Origin: Halarcobacter sp.
GTDB lineage: Bacteria; Campylobacterota; Campylobacteria; Campylobacterales; Arcobacteraceae
Reading direction: 5' to 3'
Length of the DNA stretch: 64,000 nt
NCBI GenBank assembly: GCA_030145305.1
Contig: JAQYVX010000001.1
Span: 62,001 to 126,000, forward strand
Shown: positions 1-8,315 of the stretch, piece after piece
Numbering within the stretch: position 1 is the stretch's first letter
Layout of the letters: the number at the start of each line of letters is the position of its first letter
Notes under the pieces: model-generated
The model's database searches: none
Told to the model about the DNA's origin: nothing
The model's input: the letters and a program-made list of their open reading frames with translations, nothing else
Position numbers and translations under genes: made by a program

Positions 1-1085
1 CCTGCATAACCTATTAAAAATAAAGTTTTATGCCCTTCATTTATAATTTCAACTGCTTTTTTTTGCTCTGTGCTTAATTCAAAACCTAAAGTTTTTTGTT
101 TTTTTTCTAAATACTCATCAAAAACTTTTATAATTTTTTTATTTTGTTCACCTTCTCGTCTTTGAAAGAATTCCAAAATTCTACGCTCGGCGAAATACAA
201 CATAGCAGGAGCTAAACGATAAGCATTTGTTTGGAAAATATCTTCTTCAACTAGCATTTTAGTTATAACTTCTTCATATAAAACTTCTTCATTTCTAAAG
301 TGTAATGCTTCATCAAGAAGTTTATAAAGATGAGATTTATCAATTGAAGAATTACCGTTGTTATCACAAAACTCTCTTAATGTAAAGTTTATACAAGCAT
401 TAATTCTAAAAGAAGACTTCGGATCAATTCCTAATGACTTTGCAATTTCATCTGATCTTTTAAAGCCTATTCCTTTGATATTTATCAAAATATAAGGATT
501 TTTCTTTATTTTTTCTATTAAATCACTAACTTCACCAAAATGAGAATAAATTTTATTTATTAGATTTGAAGTTACTCCAAATTGTGCTAGAAATTTACCC
601 AGTTCTCTTAAGTGTTTAAATTTTTGCCAAGAACTAACTATTTTTTCAAGTTTTTTTTCTTTTATTCCTTTAAACTGTAAAAGCTCACCTGGCTTTTCAT
701 TTAATATCTCTACTAATTCATCTTCTGAATATTTTTCAAGTAATTCATGGGCAAACTTTTTGCCAATTCCTTTTACTATTTTTGTAAGGAAAAAGAACAT
801 TTCTGCTTCTTTTATTTGTAAAGTTTCAAACTCAAACTGAACACCATATTTTTTGTGTGTTGTCCAATTTCCTCTTAAGATAACCTCTTCACCAACAATT
901 TTTTCAATATCTGTATCAAAATATGAACCACATATTTTTTGATTATTCTCCAAAACTGCAATAGTATATTTTGTTTCTTCATTCTTATAAAGAACTTTTT
1001 TAAGGACGCCAGAGAGGTTAAAGGTCTGATTTTCTAAGGGTTCATTATCTTTTTTTGAATCTTTTGATTTTTTAGAAGTGGTCAT
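1..1085 (-). CDS. recD2: RecD2-type DNA helicase, N-terminal part (runs off left edge)
   Basis: An open frame runs from an ATG to the window edge, giving about 361 residues. It starts in a TAATG one-base overlap with the preceding hypothetical gene. The N-terminal 90 residues look like an OB-type domain. They are followed by helix-hairpin-helix-like segments (IVKGIGKKFAHELLEKYSED, FKGIKEKKLEKI, NIKGIGFKRSDEIAKSLGI). The frame is cut just as the first ATPase motif begins (FLIGYAG at the edge, matching the start of a Walker A loop). This order of OB, HhH modules and superfamily 1 helicase is that of the RecD2/TraA family of 5'-3' helicases acting in DNA repair and recombination. RecD2 proteins are usually 700-800 residues, so about half is outside the window. 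The ATPase core itself is not visible, which limits certainty. Confidence 0.82.
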   Translation of the reverse strand, partial: MTTSKKSKDSKKDNEPLENQTFNLSGVLKKVLYKNEETKYTIAVLENNQKICGSYFDTDIEKIVGEEVILRGNWTTHKKYGVQFEFETLQIKEAEMFFFLTKIVKGIGKKFAHELLEKYSEDELVEILNEKPGELLQFKGIKEKKLEKIVSSWQKFKHLRELGKFLAQFGVTSNLINKIYSHFGEVSDLIEKIKKNPYILINIKGIGFKRSDEIAKSLGIDPKSSFRINACINFTLREFCDNNGNSSIDKSHLYKLLDEALHFRNEEVLYEEVITKMLVEEDIFQTNAYRLAPAMLYFAERRILEFFQRREGEQNKKIIKVFDEYLEKKQKTLGFELSTEQKKAVEIINEGHKTLFLIGYA

Positions 1086-1447
1086 TAATATCCATCATTA
1101 AATTTTGAATGTTTATGTTTGTCTTTTCGGTAAGAGTTTCTATTTTTTTCTTTTTGGAGTAGATTTGCATCTTTTAACAAAGTATCTCTTTCATCTGCAA
1201 AGCTATCTGAATGATTTTCTAAAAAGAAAAGTGTTTTATTAATAAAAGCTATTAAATCAACCAAGTATTTTGAGTTTAAATCAACTGCTTTTACTCTTTT
1301 AATATCTTCATAGTTTTTTAATGTTCTTTCTTTAAAAAGCTCAGTATTAAAATTTTCAAGTTTTATTAAAGATACAGTTCTTGTAAAGAATTTTTCTAAA
1401 ACTCTAATATATCGTATTCTTAGTTGTTTTTCATGTACTTCAGCCAT
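1085..1447 (-). CDS. hypothetical protein, 120 aa
   Basis: I do not recognise this protein. It is soluble, strongly charged and predicted helical, with a lysine/histidine-rich tail (SYRKDKHKHSKF). It has no signal peptide, membrane segment or cysteine. It lies directly behind fliW with no spacer, and its stop overlaps the helicase start, so the three genes are probably one transcript. No function can be deduced from the sequence. It could be a lineage-specific flagellar or repair accessory protein. Confidence 0.7.
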   Translation of the reverse strand: MAEVHEKQLRIRYIRVLEKFFTRTVSLIKLENFNTELFKERTLKNYEDIKRVKAVDLNSKYLVDLIAFINKTLFFLENHSDSFADERDTLLKDANLLQKEKNRNSYRKDKHKHSKFNDGY

Positions 1448-1825
1448 CTATTTTAAACCAGGCAAAATATCATTAAGGCTTTCTAATCCTAATTCATTGA
1501 TATTTAAGTGTATTTGTCCCATTTTCAAGGACTTGTTATTCATAATAACAGGTGAAAAAATATCCATTGAAGAATCAGACACCTGAGCTTGTAGAACAAA
1601 AATATAGAATATTGAAATATCTTCAAGCGATTCTATTTCTAACTTTGTTGTAAAATCATCTGGAAGTTCAAAAGCAAGTGATTTAAGTGCTCCAAAACTC
1701 ATAAGTTTTAAAGTAATACCTGTTTGCATACCTTTTATAACTGAAAAAAAATCATCTAGTTTTGATAATTCAAATTCTATTTCATTTTCACAACCATCAA
1801 TTGGTATAACAACTTCAAATTTCAT
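1448..1825 (-). CDS. fliW: flagellar assembly factor FliW
   Basis: FliW binds the carbon-storage regulator CsrA, relieving its block on flagellin translation, and binds flagellin itself. The 125-residue length is in the normal range. The order of conserved segments fits: an N-terminal strand with PIDGCENEIEF, a central ALKSLAFELPD block equivalent to the family's LxxYxFExPD, an LEDISIFYIFVLQ strand, and a C-terminal SPVIMNNKSLKMGQIHLN block equivalent to APIxxNxxxxxxxQxxL. A good AAGGG ribosome-binding site precedes the ATG. It lies opposite fliK, which supports a flagellar role. The family is divergent, so the call rests on motif order. Confidence 0.75.
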   Translation of the reverse strand: MKFEVVIPIDGCENEIEFELSKLDDFFSVIKGMQTGITLKLMSFGALKSLAFELPDDFTTKLEIESLEDISIFYIFVLQAQVSDSSMDIFSPVIMNNKSLKMGQIHLNINELGLESLNDILPGLK

Positions 1826-1849
1826 TCTCGCCCTTATTTTAGTAAATAG

Positions 1850-1878
1850 ATTCTACTCAAAATTACTTTTGATGTCAA
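1850..1878 (-). promoter_or_regulatory. sigma-70-type promoter of fliW operon
   Basis: On the minus strand TTGACA is separated by 17 bases from TAGAAT, followed by a short leader with an AAGGG ribosome-binding site before fliW. A near-consensus -35 box is uncommon in this lineage. The element overlaps the divergent fliK promoter region, so the two operons may influence each other. Confidence 0.6.
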
Positions 1879-1900
1879 TTATATTCTAATGATTTTATGT

Positions 1901-1906
1901 TATACT
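1901..1906 (+). promoter_or_regulatory. extended -10 box of fliK
   Basis: TGTTATACT forms an extended -10 element (TGn plus TATACT). Its end is only six bases before the ATG at 1913, so transcription would begin at or next to the start codon. Confidence 0.45.
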
Positions 1907-1912
1907 TTAGTT

Positions 1913-3598
1913 ATGTTAGTTTCAAATAATAGTTTATTAAATATTTTACTACCTAATGAAAATAAAGTTTTAAAAGATGTATTAAAAGAAGCAGATATAA
2001 AAACTTTAAATAACATAAAAACAGGAAATACTTCTATTGGAGATATTCTAAAAAATCTTTTTAGTGATTTAAGTACGGGAGAAAAAAATAAAACTACTAT
2101 TGAAAATATATTAAAAAATTCAAACCTTTTTAAAGACTTAGGTAGTTTTACAAAATCCATAGAATCTTTACTATCTCAAGTTAAAGAAGATTCAAATCTA
2201 GCAAAATATAAACCCCAATTAGAAAGCTTTCTAAAAAACATTTCCCAAATAGATAATAATTCTTTAAAAGACTTAATTTCAAAATCTGGAGTTTTTTTAG
2301 AATCAAAAGTTTTAGAACAGAGTAAAACAAACACTAATCTTCCTAAAAACCTAGAAAATATTTTAAATCAAATAAAAACTGTTTTAAATGATATTCCTAA
2401 AGATATATTAAAAAATATGCAAACTTTTGATACAAAAAAAATTGAAAATTTAATTGACAAAATATTACAAAATAATTCAAAAGCAACAAATAATACAAAT
2501 CCCTCTACTACAAATACAAGTGATTTAAAAGCACTTATTTCCCAGCTTCAAAATTTATCAAAGAATATTGGGAATAATCAATTAGGCAATTTAACTTTGT
2601 TAACTAATAATTTAAAAGATATTTCAACTAAAAGTCAATTAAATGAATCTAAAATAGCTAATCAAAATCCTAATACACAGCCTAATTTAATGCAAACAAG
2701 AGAATCACTAAATGTAAATACTCAACAAATATTAACACAATTAAAAAGTGAACTTTTAACAAGTAATACTATTCCAAATGCACAAAATATAATAAAACAA
2801 ATAGATAATCTTCTTCAATCAAATAGCTTATTTTCACAAAATCAAACCACTTTAAATCAAACTATATTAAATCAATCAGCGTTAGACGTAAAAAATCTTC
2901 TTTTTACTTTAAAAGAGAATATTACAACAATAACTACAAATCAAAGTCCTTTATTAGCCCAACAAAATATAATTAAAATAGTTAATCAACTAGATACTAT
3001 TGTAAACAATTTTATCAATAATTCTTCCTTTTCTTTACAAGGAAATGAAAAAAATCCACAACAACAAAATCCTCTTCAAAATGATATGAAAACTGTGCTT
3101 CTTAAAATTCAAGAAGAGCTTGGTGGAAGAACAGACATTAAAGCAACTGACACATTTAAGCAAGTAGATAAAATGTTAATGCAAGTAGAGTATTATCAAC
3201 TTTTATCAATTGCTTCAAATTCAAATAGCGTATATATTCCTTTTATTTGGGATATGCTTGATGATGGTTCCCTTTCAATAAAAAAACTTGATGAAGAAAA
3301 ATTTTATTGTGAAATAAATTTATCTCTTAAAGAGTTTGGTCAAACCCAACTTTTACTCTCTTTGTATGATAAAAATAAGCTTGATTTGACTATTTATGCC
3401 TCTAAAGATAGTTTTAAACAAGCAATTAGAGAAAATGCTATAAAACTAAAACAAGCTTTAAACAAAGCTAATTTAATTCCTATAAATATTAATATTCTTA
3501 ACTTAAAAGAAGCAGAAGATAAACCTAAAGAAGAGCAACAAATAGAGGTTTATTCACAAAATATAAATCTTGGTTTTGGAATTGATATAAAGGCATAA
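1913..3598 (+). CDS. fliK: flagellar hook-length control protein FliK
   Basis: FliK measures hook length and switches the flagellar export apparatus from hook to filament substrates. The protein is about 560 residues and very rich in Asn, Gln, Ser and Thr up to about residue 380, as is usual for the ruler part. It then carries the conserved C-terminal Flg_hook domain (LSLKEFGQTQLLLSLYD, then a helix with QAIRENAIKLKQAL). An ATG lies eight codons further upstream (1889), inside the promoter. I prefer 1913 because a -10 box lies between the two. No ribosome-binding site precedes either start, consistent with a leaderless message. The FlhB-like gene follows after one base. Confidence 0.82.
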   Translation: MLVSNNSLLNILLPNENKVLKDVLKEADIKTLNNIKTGNTSIGDILKNLFSDLSTGEKNKTTIENILKNSNLFKDLGSFTKSIESLLSQVKEDSNLAKYKPQLESFLKNISQIDNNSLKDLISKSGVFLESKVLEQSKTNTNLPKNLENILNQIKTVLNDIPKDILKNMQTFDTKKIENLIDKILQNNSKATNNTNPSTTNTSDLKALISQLQNLSKNIGNNQLGNLTLLTNNLKDISTKSQLNESKIANQNPNTQPNLMQTRESLNVNTQQILTQLKSELLTSNTIPNAQNIIKQIDNLLQSNSLFSQNQTTLNQTILNQSALDVKNLLFTLKENITTITTNQSPLLAQQNIIKIVNQLDTIVNNFINNSSFSLQGNEKNPQQQNPLQNDMKTVLLKIQEELGGRTDIKATDTFKQVDKMLMQVEYYQLLSIASNSNSVYIPFIWDMLDDGSLSIKKLDEEKFYCEINLSLKEFGQTQLLLSLYDKNKLDLTIYASKDSFKQAIRENAIKLKQALNKANLIPININILNLKEAEDKPKEEQQIEVYSQNINLGFGIDIKA

Positions 3599-3599
3599 G

Positions 3600-3902
3600 A
3601 TGGGAGAAAAAGATATAAAAAAAGCAGTTGCTCTTAATTATGAAATAGAAGTAGATTCTGCTCCAAAAATAACAGCTAAAGGGAAAGGTCAGCTTGCAAA
3701 TAATATTATAAAAATAGCTCAAGACAATGATATTCCTATAAAAAAAGATGAAGACTTAGTTGAACTTTTATCTGCAATTGATATTGACAAAGAAATTCCT
3801 GACAGTATGTATAAAGCTGTATCTGAAATATTCTCTTTTATTTATGATTTAACAACACTTGAAAGAAAGAAAAAAGAGATTGATTCTAAAAATCACCCAT
3901 AG
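3600..3902 (+). CDS. FlhB C-terminal-domain homologue (FlhX type)
   Basis: This 100-residue protein matches the cytoplasmic domain of the export gate protein FlhB (KAVALNYEIEVDSAPKITAK, then GKGQLANNIIKIAQDNDIPI and DLVELLSAID with IPDSMYKAVSEIFSFIY). It lacks the membrane part and the NPTH autocleavage site. Such free-standing FlhB C-terminal proteins often sit next to fliK, as here, and can partly replace the cleaved FlhB C-terminus in substrate switching. The gene is one base after fliK and probably translationally coupled to it. Confidence 0.85.
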   Translation: MGEKDIKKAVALNYEIEVDSAPKITAKGKGQLANNIIKIAQDNDIPIKKDEDLVELLSAIDIDKEIPDSMYKAVSEIFSFIYDLTTLERKKKEIDSKNHP

Positions 3903-3940
3903 TATTAATAATATTGATAATATTGTAAGTTCATCTATAC

Positions 3941-3946
3941 TATAAT
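3941..3946 (+). promoter_or_regulatory. -10 box for the mreD-mrdA genes
   Basis: A TATAAT lies 28 bases before the MreD-like start codon in an AT-rich spacer. No clear -35 box is visible, as is usual for this lineage. Confidence 0.45.
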
Positions 3947-3974
3947 CGCTGAAAAAGTAAAGAACTAATAATTA

Positions 3975-4415
3975 ATGAGAATCAATAAATTCGATAATCC
4001 TATTTTTATATTTCTATTCTGTATCTTTGCAGTTTTTATAAATACACTTTCATCTGCATATTTTTTTCCTATTTTTCTTTTGGGTGCACTTTTTGTAGCC
4101 TTTTTTGTATGTTTGAAAAAAGCTTATTATTACTCTTTGTCTTTGGTTATGTTAACTATTTTATTAATTGAACTTAATAGTGGATTTAAAACTTTTTCAG
4201 TCTTACTTTTAACTATTTTTACTTATTTATTTGCTGCACCTTATATTAAAAGAGTTTTATCCTTTGATACATTAAATTCATATATTTATATAGTGGTATT
4301 TTATATTGGTATTTTTATTTTATGGGCTTTAAACAACGATATTACAGCTGAATTAACCTATACTATTTTAATAAATATTTTTATTGATTTATTTATTTTT
4401 GGAGTACTAATTTGA
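3975..4415 (+). CDS. mreD: MreD-like integral membrane protein
   Basis: This 146-residue protein is almost entirely hydrophobic, with about five membrane segments. Size and topology match MreD, the membrane partner of the MreBC elongation machinery. Its stop overlaps the TTG start of the PBP2 gene (mrdA), the enzyme MreD works with in wall elongation. From memory, Campylobacter also has a small membrane protein gene directly before this PBP2 gene. MreD conserves few residues, so the name depends mainly on context. Confidence 0.55.
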   Translation: MRINKFDNPIFIFLFCIFAVFINTLSSAYFFPIFLLGALFVAFFVCLKKAYYYSLSLVMLTILLIELNSGFKTFSVLLLTIFTYLFAAPYIKRVLSFDTLNSYIYIVVFYIGIFILWALNNDITAELTYTILINIFIDLFIFGVLI

Positions 4416-6193
4416 GAAGATTAAATATAATTTTGGTTTTTATTTTTATTATTTTATTAACTCTTTTATCAAGAGTATATTTTCTTAGCATTAAATCAAA
4501 TACTTATTATGAAGAGTTGTCTAAAAGAAATTACATTAAAAGAGTTTATGAAGTACCAAATAGAGGTATTATTAGAGATAGAAATGATGTATCTTTAGCA
4601 ATGAACAAATTAGGTTTTTCTATTAATATTAAACCTCATTTAAGATCATATAAAAACAAACATCTTTTAGATGAATTAGTAAGTTTAATTAATGAACATT
4701 TCCCTCAATATTCAAAAGAGAGTTTATATAAAAAGTACAAAAAGCTTGACTCTTCATATAAGCATGATTTTGTACAAATTGTTGATTATATTCCATATGA
4801 TAACTTCTTTTCAAAATATACACTTTTTAATACAAATGACAATATAGAAATCAAATCAGAAGTAAAAAGAATTTATCCTTATGGAAAAAATGCCTCTCAT
4901 ATCATAGGATATGTAGGAAAAGCTACAAAAAAAGACATAGACAACAATGAGTTTTCTAGACACAGCTCAATAATTGGGAAAAATGGTTTAGAAAAATTTT
5001 ATAATTCAAAGCTTCAAGGTAAACTAGGATTTAAAGATACAAAAGTAAATGCTTTGAATAAAGAAATTGAAGTATTAAAAGAACAAAAAATTTCTACAAA
5101 TAATGACTTAAAAATTTCTCTAGATATTAATCTACAAAAATATGTACAAAAAGCATTTGAAGGAAATAGTGGGGCTGTTATTGTTATGAATGCTAATAAT
5201 GGAGAAGTATTAGCAGCAGGTTCATATCCTGAATTTGATAATAATATTTTTGTGGATGGTATTTCAGTAAAAGAATGGGAAGATATGAGAAATGATTTCA
5301 ATCATCCTTTTACAAATAAACTAGTAAACGGTAAATATCCTCCTGCTTCTGTTATTAAAATGGGAATCGCTTTATCTTTTTTAGAAAATGGTATTAAACC
5401 AAATTATGAGATTTTTGATAATGGTTCTATAAAAATTGGTAAAAGAAATTTTAGATGTTGGAAAGCATCAGGTCATGGAATAGTTGGATTTAGAAAGGCT
5501 ATTAGAGAAAGTTGTGATGACTTTTTTTATAAAGGAAGTCTAATTGTTGGAGTTAATAATATTTCCAAAACCTTAAAAAAGCTTGGAATTGGTGAAAAAA
5601 CTGGAATTGAACTAACAAATGAATTTTATGCTACAAATCCAAATAAAGCTTGGAAACAAGACAAATATAAGCAACCTTGGTATATAGGTGATACTATTAA
5701 CGCCTCTATTGGTCAAGGTTATATGTCAGTAACTCCCATGCAAATTGCTCGTTTTACAGCATTTTTTGCCTCTGGAAAGCTTCCTAAACCTCACTTCTCA
5801 ATGGAAAACTATGAGGCTCCTGAAAATTTAAATGTTAATATGAAATATTTAAATATGATAAGAGAAGGTATGTACGATGTTGCAAATCATAAAAAAGGTA
5901 CAGCAACAAGACACCTTAAAAATAGTAAAGTAAAACTTGCAGCAAAAACAGGAACTGCACAAGTTATATCAATACCACAATCTGAAAAAGTAAGAATGAA
6001 AGAGAGTGAACTTGAATATTATCATAGATCACACGCTTGGCTTACAACTTATGGTCCATATAAAGCAAAAGAAAAATATGTAGTAACTATTTTAGTAGAA
6101 CATGGAGGACATGGGGGTAGTGCTGCTGGTGAGATGGTAAGTGGAATTTATAATAAGCTTATAGAATTAGGCTATATCAAAGAGACTAAATAG
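4412..6193 (+). CDS. mrdA: penicillin-binding protein 2 (cell-elongation transpeptidase)
   Basis: PBP2 cross-links peptidoglycan during lateral wall growth. An N-terminal membrane anchor (about residues 5-25) is followed by the dimerisation domain and the transpeptidase domain. The three active-site motifs are visible: SVIK (Ser about 313, Lys about 316), SCD (about 367, in place of SxN) and KTGT (about 512). The length of 593 is normal. The start is a TTG preceded by GGAG at seven bases and overlapping the MreD-like stop. SCD instead of SxN is seen in class B PBPs of the PBP2 group. Confidence 0.93.
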   Translation: MRRLNIILVFIFIILLTLLSRVYFLSIKSNTYYEELSKRNYIKRVYEVPNRGIIRDRNDVSLAMNKLGFSINIKPHLRSYKNKHLLDELVSLINEHFPQYSKESLYKKYKKLDSSYKHDFVQIVDYIPYDNFFSKYTLFNTNDNIEIKSEVKRIYPYGKNASHIIGYVGKATKKDIDNNEFSRHSSIIGKNGLEKFYNSKLQGKLGFKDTKVNALNKEIEVLKEQKISTNNDLKISLDINLQKYVQKAFEGNSGAVIVMNANNGEVLAAGSYPEFDNNIFVDGISVKEWEDMRNDFNHPFTNKLVNGKYPPASVIKMGIALSFLENGIKPNYEIFDNGSIKIGKRNFRCWKASGHGIVGFRKAIRESCDDFFYKGSLIVGVNNISKTLKKLGIGEKTGIELTNEFYATNPNKAWKQDKYKQPWYIGDTINASIGQGYMSVTPMQIARFTAFFASGKLPKPHFSMENYEAPENLNVNMKYLNMIREGMYDVANHKKGTATRHLKNSKVKLAAKTGTAQVISIPQSEKVRMKESELEYYHRSHAWLTTYGPYKAKEKYVVTILVEHGGHGGSAAGEMVSGIYNKLIELGYIKETK

Positions 6194-6246
6194 CACATTA
6201 ATAATTCTTTAGATATTATACAAATTATTTTAAAAGAAGGTTTTAT

Positions 6247-6978
6247 TTGAAACTAATTATTAGTTTATTAATTTTTTCTATTGCACTTTTTGCAGCAGAA
6301 GAACAAGCGCCAGTAATAAATTTATCAATAGCAGCACTTGAAGAGCCAGCACAATTTGTAAAAACTATAAATATAGCAATAATTTTAACCCTATTAGTTC
6401 TAGCTCCAACTTTACTTTTAATGGTAACAAGCTTTACAAGACTAATGATTGTCTTCTCACTTTTAAGACAAGCTATGGGGTTACAGCAAACTCCACCAAA
6501 TCAAATTATTATTTCACTTTCATTAATTCTTACAATTTTTATTATGGAACCTTATGCCAAGAAATCTTGGGAAACAGGTGTAAAACCTTATATGGAAGAA
6601 ACTATAGGTTATGAAGTAGCTTTTGAAAGAGGGGTTAAACCTTTTAAAGAGTTTATGATAAAAAATACAAGAGAAAAAGATTTAGCCTTGTTTTATCGAA
6701 TTAAAAAAGAAGAAAATCCAAAAAATATAGACGATGTTCCTATGACACTTTTAATGCCTGCATTTATAGTAAGTGAACTAAAGACAGCTTTTGAAATTGG
6801 ATTTTTAATATTTTTGCCTTTCTTAGTTATCGATATTATTGTGGCCTCCATCCTTATGTCCTTGGGGATGATGATGCTACCACCTGTTATGATATCTTTG
6901 CCTATTAAAATTATATTCTTTATTGTAATTGATGGCTGGGCACTAATAATAGGAAATCTGGCCCAATCCTTTAAATGA
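6247..6978 (+). CDS. fliP: flagellar export gate protein FliP
   Basis: FliP forms the core of the flagellar type III export gate with FliQ and FliR. The 243-residue protein has a cleavable-looking N-terminal signal and four membrane segments. It carries the family's conserved stretches: LLMVTSFTRLMIVFSLLRQA, GLQQTPPNQI, LLMPAFIVSELKTAFEIGF and MSLGMMMLPPVMISLPIK. It starts with TTG after a good AAGAAGG ribosome-binding site. It follows mrdA by about 50 bases. Confidence 0.96.
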   Translation: MKLIISLLIFSIALFAAEEQAPVINLSIAALEEPAQFVKTINIAIILTLLVLAPTLLLMVTSFTRLMIVFSLLRQAMGLQQTPPNQIIISLSLILTIFIMEPYAKKSWETGVKPYMEETIGYEVAFERGVKPFKEFMIKNTREKDLALFYRIKKEENPKNIDDVPMTLLMPAFIVSELKTAFEIGFLIFLPFLVIDIIVASILMSLGMMMLPPVMISLPIKIIFFIVIDGWALIIGNLAQSFK

Positions 6979-6985
6979 CAATCTA

Positions 6986-7726
6986 ATGGAAATAGAAATT
7001 TTCATATTATTTTGTCTAGTTTTATTTTTTGCTTCCTTTGTTCACACTGCAATTGGTTTTGGTTTATTATTAGTATCAACTCCAATTTTTGCACTTTTTA
7101 CAGATATACAAACTGCGATTATCTATTTACTCTTTCCTACAATTGCTATAAATATTTTTAGTATATATAATTCTGGTAACTTTTTGTATGCAATAAAGAA
7201 ATATTTACCTTTAGCCATTTTAACAACAATTGGTACAGCAATTGGCACACAATTATTAATAAATTTTCAATCTGATTTATTCAAAATTCTTCTTGCGCTG
7301 GTAATATTTTTCTATTTATTTTCCAAAAAACTACATATTAACTATTCTTGGATAAAAAATAAACCAAAGAGTTCTTTACTTACATTTGGAATAGGTTCGG
7401 GATTAATAGGAGGACTTACAAATGCGATAGGTCCATTTCTTATTATATATACTCTTGAATCTAAATATAAAAAAAATGAACTTATTCAAGCCACAAATTT
7501 ATGTTTTTTATTTGGTAAACTTACACAATTAATACTATTTTCAATAAATGATGTATTAACATATGAACAAAGCTTAAATTCTCTTTTCTTGACTCCCGTT
7601 GTATTAATTGGTTTTTATTTTGGAATTAAAATAAAAGATAAAATCAATGAAGATAATTATAGAAAAATTATTAAAATTTTACTTACATTTATTGCTTTAT
7701 TATTGATATATCAATCTATTGTTTAA
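6986..7726 (+). CDS. TSUP (TauE/SafE) family membrane exporter
   Basis: The protein has about eight hydrophobic segments and the two-fold internal repeat of the TSUP family. The glycine-rich signatures are FVHTAIGFGLLLVSTPIFAL in the first half and GIGSGLIGGLTNAIGPFL in the second. Members export or take up small sulfur or carbon anions such as sulfite, sulfoacetate or thiosulfate. Nothing here fixes the substrate. It begins seven bases after fliP and overlaps the convergent cupin gene by four bases. Confidence 0.82.
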   Translation: MEIEIFILFCLVLFFASFVHTAIGFGLLLVSTPIFALFTDIQTAIIYLLFPTIAINIFSIYNSGNFLYAIKKYLPLAILTTIGTAIGTQLLINFQSDLFKILLALVIFFYLFSKKLHINYSWIKNKPKSSLLTFGIGSGLIGGLTNAIGPFLIIYTLESKYKKNELIQATNLCFLFGKLTQLILFSINDVLTYEQSLNSLFLTPVVLIGFYFGIKIKDKINEDNYRKIIKILLTFIALLLIYQSIV

Positions 7727-8073
7727 TCAATAAAGTTTATTTCGTCTTCTTTTGTATTAATCATACATAAAAATTCATAATCACTATCATAACAGGCTTC
7801 ATAATAATGATTCACACCAGCTGGAATATAAATAAAATCACCCTGCTTTGCTTTATACTCTTCTTCACCTACAATAACCTTTGCGCTACCTTTTAAGACA
7901 TATTGTTGATGTTGTATCAAATTTGTATGATTTGGCATAGAACCATTTTTCTTTAAAATAATTTTTCTAACTATAAAATCTTTATCCTCACTTGGCGTTA
8001 AAACTGCAATTTGAGCATCTACTGTTTTTGGAATATCATTTTTTTTATAATCTTCGGAATTTTTACAATACAT
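7723..8073 (-). CDS. small cupin-domain protein
   Basis: This single-domain cupin has 116 residues. Motif 1 is degenerate (GSMPNHTNLIQHQQYVLKGS), with His residues in place of part of the usual metal set. Motif 2 is clear (GDFIYIPAGVNHYYE). Proteins of this kind act as metal-dependent sensors, isomerases or dioxygenases. The sequence does not say which. It has its own promoter facing the small membrane protein gene. Confidence 0.8.
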   Translation of the reverse strand: MYCKNSEDYKKNDIPKTVDAQIAVLTPSEDKDFIVRKIILKKNGSMPNHTNLIQHQQYVLKGSAKVIVGEEEYKAKQGDFIYIPAGVNHYYEACYDSDYEFLCMINTKEDEINFID

Positions 8074-8092
8074 TTTTTTCCTTTTTGCAAGT

Positions 8093-8098
8093 ATTATA
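8093..8098 (-). promoter_or_regulatory. -10 box of the cupin gene
   Basis: On the minus strand TATAAT is followed 19 bases later by the ATG. The short leader contains AAGGA as ribosome-binding site. Confidence 0.5.
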
Positions 8099-8145
8099 AC
8101 TTTTTCTACTAAAATATAAAATCAAAAAATCAAAAAAGAAGAAAT

Positions 8146-8247
8146 ATGGAAACCTTTCAAAATGAATTAATTAGTTTCAGTGTAATTACTCTTGTAGTCT
8201 TACTCTTAGCTTACTTAACAAAGAAAAAAGAGGATAAGTTTAAATAA
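8146..8247 (+). CDS. 33-aa single-span membrane protein
   Basis: An ATG preceded by AAGAAG opens a 33-codon frame. A short polar N-terminus (METFQNELISF) is followed by one hydrophobic segment (VITLVVLLLAYL) and a lysine-rich cytoplasmic tail (TKKKEDKFK). The positive-inside tail predicts the N-terminus outside. It resembles small subunits or regulators of membrane complexes in general build only. It sits between the divergent cupin and the efflux operon, and a TATACT box lies between it and tolC. Confidence 0.5.
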   Translation: METFQNELISFSVITLVVLLLAYLTKKKEDKFK

Positions 8248-8315
8248 TAATACTTTATTAGACTTATTTTATTTTTTTAAGTATACTTCCTTTAAATAAG
8301 CCCATAGGATAGAAT

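Noticed and set aside
1900-2160. Minus-strand 86-codon frame opposite fliK (also other antisense frames, e.g. at 5014, 11505, 23596, 24980 and 35259)
   Set aside because: They mirror the codon pattern of well-identified genes on the other strand, and they have no ribosome-binding site or recognisable domain.
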